NCBI GenBank assembly: GCA_022562375.1
Contig: JADFPK010000081.1
Coordinates: 1-7,435, forward strand
Source: Pseudomonadota bacterium
GTDB lineage: Bacteria; Pseudomonadota; Alphaproteobacteria; SMXQ01
Direction of reading: 5' to 3'
DNA: 7,435 nucleotides
This document shows, one piece after another, positions 5,051 through 7,435 of the stretch. A program made the translations under genes and the position numbers. Every line of letters begins with the position of its first letter. The first letter of the stretch is position 1. Below the pieces are notes generated by a model. The model did not search any database. It saw only the letters and a program-made list of their open reading frames with translations, and was not told the DNA's origin.

Positions 5051-6589
5051 ATGCCATCGAAACAAGGCCTCAAGGGCTTCAAGGCCCGGGTTACCGAATA
5101 TTTCTACGAGGACGTGCCGCTTAGCCATGCCAAGGGGCGCAAGGGCAAGGGCAAAGGCAAGGCGGCAAAAGGGCCAGGCGCCCCGGCCGCCAGGGACGAG
5201 TTCAACCAGCGCGCCCAAAAGCTGCTCGAGACGTTTCCCGATCCCAAGCTGACGGCCGGGAAGCTCCAGGTGCTCGGGCTCTACGGCCTGCGCAAGAATG
5301 CCGACGTCGATTGGGATGAAATTTCCGACGAGGTTCAGGATCTCATGGCCTCGGCGATGCAGCGCCACCTCCATCCGAGCGACGTTTACACCCGTTATGA
5401 CGACGAAACCTTTGTCGTGCTGTTCTGCCAGCGGGACATGGAGGAGGCGGAGAAGAAGACGCTGACGATCGCCAAGGAGGCGAAATCCTACCTCAAGCGC
5501 TACCTCGCCAAGACACTGCCCAAGCAAAAGGCGGCCCGCGATGCCATCGACGTTCGTGGCGAGGTCGCCGAGATCGACTGCGCGAGTCCGGGTTCGGGCG
5601 GGACGATCTTCGATGTCATCGCCAATAAACTCGGCGTGAAAACCACCGAGCCGGCGGATGGCGATCTCGTGAACGGCCCCATGAACGGCCGCGAAGGCGC
5701 GCCCGGCCTTTCCCGGCATAACGGTCAGCAGCCCGCCAAAAGCCGCCGTCCAGGCGCCGCCGGCAACGGGCGGGCGGAGGAGCGGCGCAAATACGGCGCC
5801 CCCCGGTCTCGCGCGCTCCGCGGCCACGCCTTCGACGGATCGGCGAACGACGTTGCCGGTCAGGCGGAAGAGCTCCCCGATGACGGCGAGGCCCCAACCG
5901 ATGCCGTCTTGGCGGCCGCGCCGCTCGTCTTCCTGCCGGTCTGGGGGGCGGTGCAGAGCGTCGTTTCGACCTATGCCTGCGCCCTTCCGCCCGGCGCCGG
6001 TGCCGCGCCCGGCATGAGCCAGGCCGATCGCGACCGGCTTCTGCTCGGCAATATCATCCGCGGTCTCGAGACCTCCGATCACCGCAAGTCATCGGCGCTT
6101 CTCATCGCGGCGGTGGATTTCGAGACGCTGACGGGCAAGGACTCGCGCCAGAAGTTTATCGATCTTTGCCGGCGGGTGCCGTCGTCCAACAGGAAATACA
6201 TATTGTTCGAGATATGCAACCTGGCGGGATACGCGCCCTGGCCGGAAGCCAACCGGGTGTGGCAGGAACTGCAACCTTACTGTCTTTCGATCATCGTCCG
6301 CCTGCCGCTGGAGAATCCGCTCATGGAGGGGATAGAGACGCCCCAGCTCTATGCCTTCTCGACCGATCTCGGTGGTCTCGACGGCAAGGCGGCGGCGAGG
6401 CGCGCCGACATCGCCGCCTTCGTCGGCGCCGCCGAGGCCAAGGGTCTGAGGACCCTCGCCCACGGGGTCAACAGGGCGTCCGTGGGGAAATGGGCGCTCA
6501 GCGCCGGCGTCGCCTACATGAGCGGCGAGGCCATCGCGCCGGCGGACATCATGGCGAAGCCGACCTACGGTTACGACCCCTTCCAGTAG
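5051..6589 (+). CDS. degenerate GGDEF/EAL-like protein, probably not an active c-di-GMP enzyme
   Basis: The 512-residue product is not recognised by name. It has no signal peptide or membrane segment and is probably cytoplasmic. Residues 28-41 are a Lys/Gly-rich stretch. Residues about 55-155 look like a worn GGDEF domain: LHPSDVYTRYDDETFVVLF (107-125) matches the usual RxGGDEFxxLL strand in position, but the GG is lost (YDDETF). A Gly/Ala/Arg-rich, low-complexity linker follows (about 195-285). Residues about 291-505 resemble an EAL domain: FLPVWGAVQSVVSTYACAL (294-312) where F.PI...GxEAL is expected, ILFEICNLAG (384-393) at the LEITE block, and TLAHGVNRASVGKWALSAG (468-486), then YMSGEAIAP (489-497), at the AEGVE and QGY blocks. 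Catalytic EAL and metal residues are absent. A binding or structural role is possible. The ATG at 5051 has GGAAAGAG just before it. Confidence 0.75.
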   Translation: MPSKQGLKGFKARVTEYFYEDVPLSHAKGRKGKGKGKAAKGPGAPAARDEFNQRAQKLLETFPDPKLTAGKLQVLGLYGLRKNADVDWDEISDEVQDLMASAMQRHLHPSDVYTRYDDETFVVLFCQRDMEEAEKKTLTIAKEAKSYLKRYLAKTLPKQKAARDAIDVRGEVAEIDCASPGSGGTIFDVIANKLGVKTTEPADGDLVNGPMNGREGAPGLSRHNGQQPAKSRRPGAAGNGRAEERRKYGAPRSRALRGHAFDGSANDVAGQAEELPDDGEAPTDAVLAAAPLVFLPVWGAVQSVVSTYACALPPGAGAAPGMSQADRDRLLLGNIIRGLETSDHRKSSALLIAAVDFETLTGKDSRQKFIDLCRRVPSSNRKYILFEICNLAGYAPWPEANRVWQELQPYCLSIIVRLPLENPLMEGIETPQLYAFSTDLGGLDGKAAARRADIAAFVGAAEAKGLRTLAHGVNRASVGKWALSAGVAYMSGEAIAPADIMAKPTYGYDPFQ

Positions 6590-6615
6590 CGTTCCCGGAC
6601 GTGCCCGCCGGCGCG

Positions 6616-6632
6616 GCCGAAGCCGCTTCGGC
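6616..6632 (+). terminator. short hairpin after the GGDEF/EAL-like gene
   Basis: GCCGAAG (6616-6622) pairs with CTTCGGC (6626-6632) around a 3-base loop, 26 bp after the stop codon. There is no T-tract after it, so it is at best a weak or Rho-assisted terminator. Confidence 0.3.
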
Positions 6633-6685
6633 GTGGCGAAGGCCCGCTTCGGCGGCCAGGCTCCGCCGGGGCGGCGCACAAATAC

Positions 6686-6714
6686 TTGGAATTCTAACCT
6701 TCCCGGAATACTAT
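6686..6714 (+). promoter_or_regulatory. putative promoter for the marR-type gene
   Basis: TTGGAA (6686-6691) and TACTAT (6709-6714) are 17 bases apart, each matching 4 of 6 sigma-70 consensus positions, inside a short AT-richer patch of otherwise GC-rich sequence. A small dyad TTCC-C-GGAA (6700-6708) lies between them and could be part of an operator, since MarR proteins often repress their own gene. It would give a leader of roughly 60 bases before the ATG at 6780. Confidence 0.35.
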
Positions 6715-6779
6715 CCTTGTCGGTCGGGCGTTTCGCGTGATTTGGCCGCGGCGCCGGTGAGGCGAGAGCATTCCGTGCG

Positions 6780-7274
6780 ATGGCGCAGTCGAGTGAAATC
6801 GAAGTTTCCCCGGAGCCCGACGAGGAAGAAGAGCGGGTCGAGTTCCACCCCGAACAGTCCACCGGTTATCTGCTGCGCGACACATACCGCGCCTTTTCCA
6901 AGGTCCTCGCGGCGCGAATTTCGGCCCATGGCGTCACCCTCGGCCAGTGGTATTTCCTGAGGGTGCTTTGGGAGCAGGACGGGCTGACACAACGCGAGTT
7001 GAGCCAACGCGTCGGCATGATGGAACCGACCACGGTGACGGCGCTGAACGGCATGGAAAAGCGGGGCTACGTCCGCCGGGTGCGCAGCACCGAAGACCGG
7101 CGCAAGATCAATGTCTTCCTCACCAGGAAGGGAAGATCGCTGCGCAACAAATTGCTGCCCTACGCCATCGAGGTGAACCGGTTCGCGACCGCCGGCGTGT
7201 CCGAGGACGATCTCGAAAACCTCCGCGCCACGCTCCGGCACATGCGCGACAGGCTTCAGGCCGAAAGCGGATAG
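6780..7274 (+). CDS. MarR family winged-helix transcriptional regulator
   Basis: This is a 164-residue DNA-binding regulator of the MarR family; these act as dimers, commonly as repressors released by a small aromatic or oxidative signal. After an acidic N-terminal tail (residues 9-19, mostly Glu/Asp/Pro), helix 1 starts near residue 27. The core follows: VTLGQWYFLRVLWEQDGLTQ (52-71), a recognition region RELSQRVGMMEPTTVTALNG (72-91), then MEKRGYVRRV and the wing with the family signature EDRRKINVFLTRKG (105-118). The last 40 residues form the dimerisation helices. The residues around the wing (Asp106, Arg107, Arg108) are intact, so it should bind DNA. The ligand cannot be told from sequence, and no obvious target gene lies next to it in the window. 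The Shine-Dalgarno sequence is weak (GGCGAGAG, about 11 bases before the ATG). Confidence 0.92.
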   Translation: MAQSSEIEVSPEPDEEEERVEFHPEQSTGYLLRDTYRAFSKVLAARISAHGVTLGQWYFLRVLWEQDGLTQRELSQRVGMMEPTTVTALNGMEKRGYVRRVRSTEDRRKINVFLTRKGRSLRNKLLPYAIEVNRFATAGVSEDDLENLRATLRHMRDRLQAESG

Positions 7275-7328
7275 CCTCGATGTTTCGCCAACCCAGTACT
7301 TACTTTCATAGTAGGGTGACACATCTGA

Positions 7329-7424
7329 CGGCCTTGCAGGTTCTTCGGCTAGGAGCGTGGTCCGCCGTGATGCTGGCGCATCACAAGGGCCGCGCGACGA
7401 CGAGCGTAAGGGCCTGCAAGGCCG
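7329..7424. repeat. nested inverted repeats at the right edge
   Basis: CGGCCTTGCAGG (7329-7340) is the exact reverse complement of CCTGCAAGGCCG (7413-7424). Inside this pair, GTGATGC (7367-7373) pairs with GCATCAC (7378-7384) around the loop TGGC. The region after the MarR gene (7275-7435) has no convincing gene. A reading frame from a GTG at 7316 stays open for 40 codons to the window end, but it has no proper ribosome binding site and no recognised motif. This may be the edge of a mobile element, a structured RNA, or an unrelated gene start continuing beyond the window. Confidence 0.6.
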
Positions 7425-7435
7425 CCCGCAGGGTC

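Noticed and set aside
5012..6082. 356-codon minus-strand frame opposite the GGDEF/EAL-like gene
   Set aside because: No recognisable motifs, and the plus-strand frame carries the conserved blocks. Long antisense frames are common at this GC content.
7316..7435. Partial gene starting at the GTG at 7316
   Set aside because: Forty open codons to the window edge are not enough at this GC content. The translation matches nothing I recognise and there is no properly spaced ribosome binding site.

Overview
The window is GC-rich. Its core is a queuosine (Q) tRNA-modification locus on the minus strand, and the right-hand part holds two plus-strand genes, a degenerate GGDEF/EAL-type protein and a MarR-family regulator. 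Base composition, gene content and protein style suggest an alphaproteobacterium, possibly Rhodospirillales-like; this is inference, as there is no rRNA or other taxonomic marker.

Layout. Read on the minus strand from about 4831 down to 1, the order is queG, queA, tgt, a roughly 1 kb insert carrying a hicA-hicB toxin-antitoxin pair, then queF, which is cut by the left window edge. Together these cover four late steps of Q synthesis: QueF reduces preQ0 to preQ1, Tgt swaps preQ1 into tRNA, QueA adds the epoxycyclopentanediol from SAM, and QueG reduces epoxyqueuosine to Q. queA and tgt overlap by 8 bp. A 109-bp gap between queG and queA is mostly filled by a 15-bp tandem repeat that re-creates the queA start codon in every unit.

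The most striking region lies between queF and tgt. Directly upstream of queF (minus-strand sense) is a second, frameshifted copy of the last ~30 codons of tgt, about 91% identical over its best 65 bp. Between this remnant and the intact tgt lie the hicAB pair, a perfect 56-bp palindrome with extra direct repeats at one end, and a related AT-rich hairpin at the other. This looks like an acquired island that entered at the tgt 3' end and now separates queF from the rest of its operon. The hicA upstream region has a recognisable promoter and a 23-bp motif present twice in inverted orientation, a good candidate for the HicB operator.

To the right, a 219-bp divergent gap separates queG from a plus-strand 512-residue protein with degenerate GGDEF-like and EAL-like domains. 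Next come a small hairpin, a plausible promoter, and a MarR-type repressor. The last 160 bp contain no convincing gene but hold nested inverted repeats. No stretch over 300 bp lacks a gene. No CRISPR array, tRNA, rRNA or transposase gene was seen.
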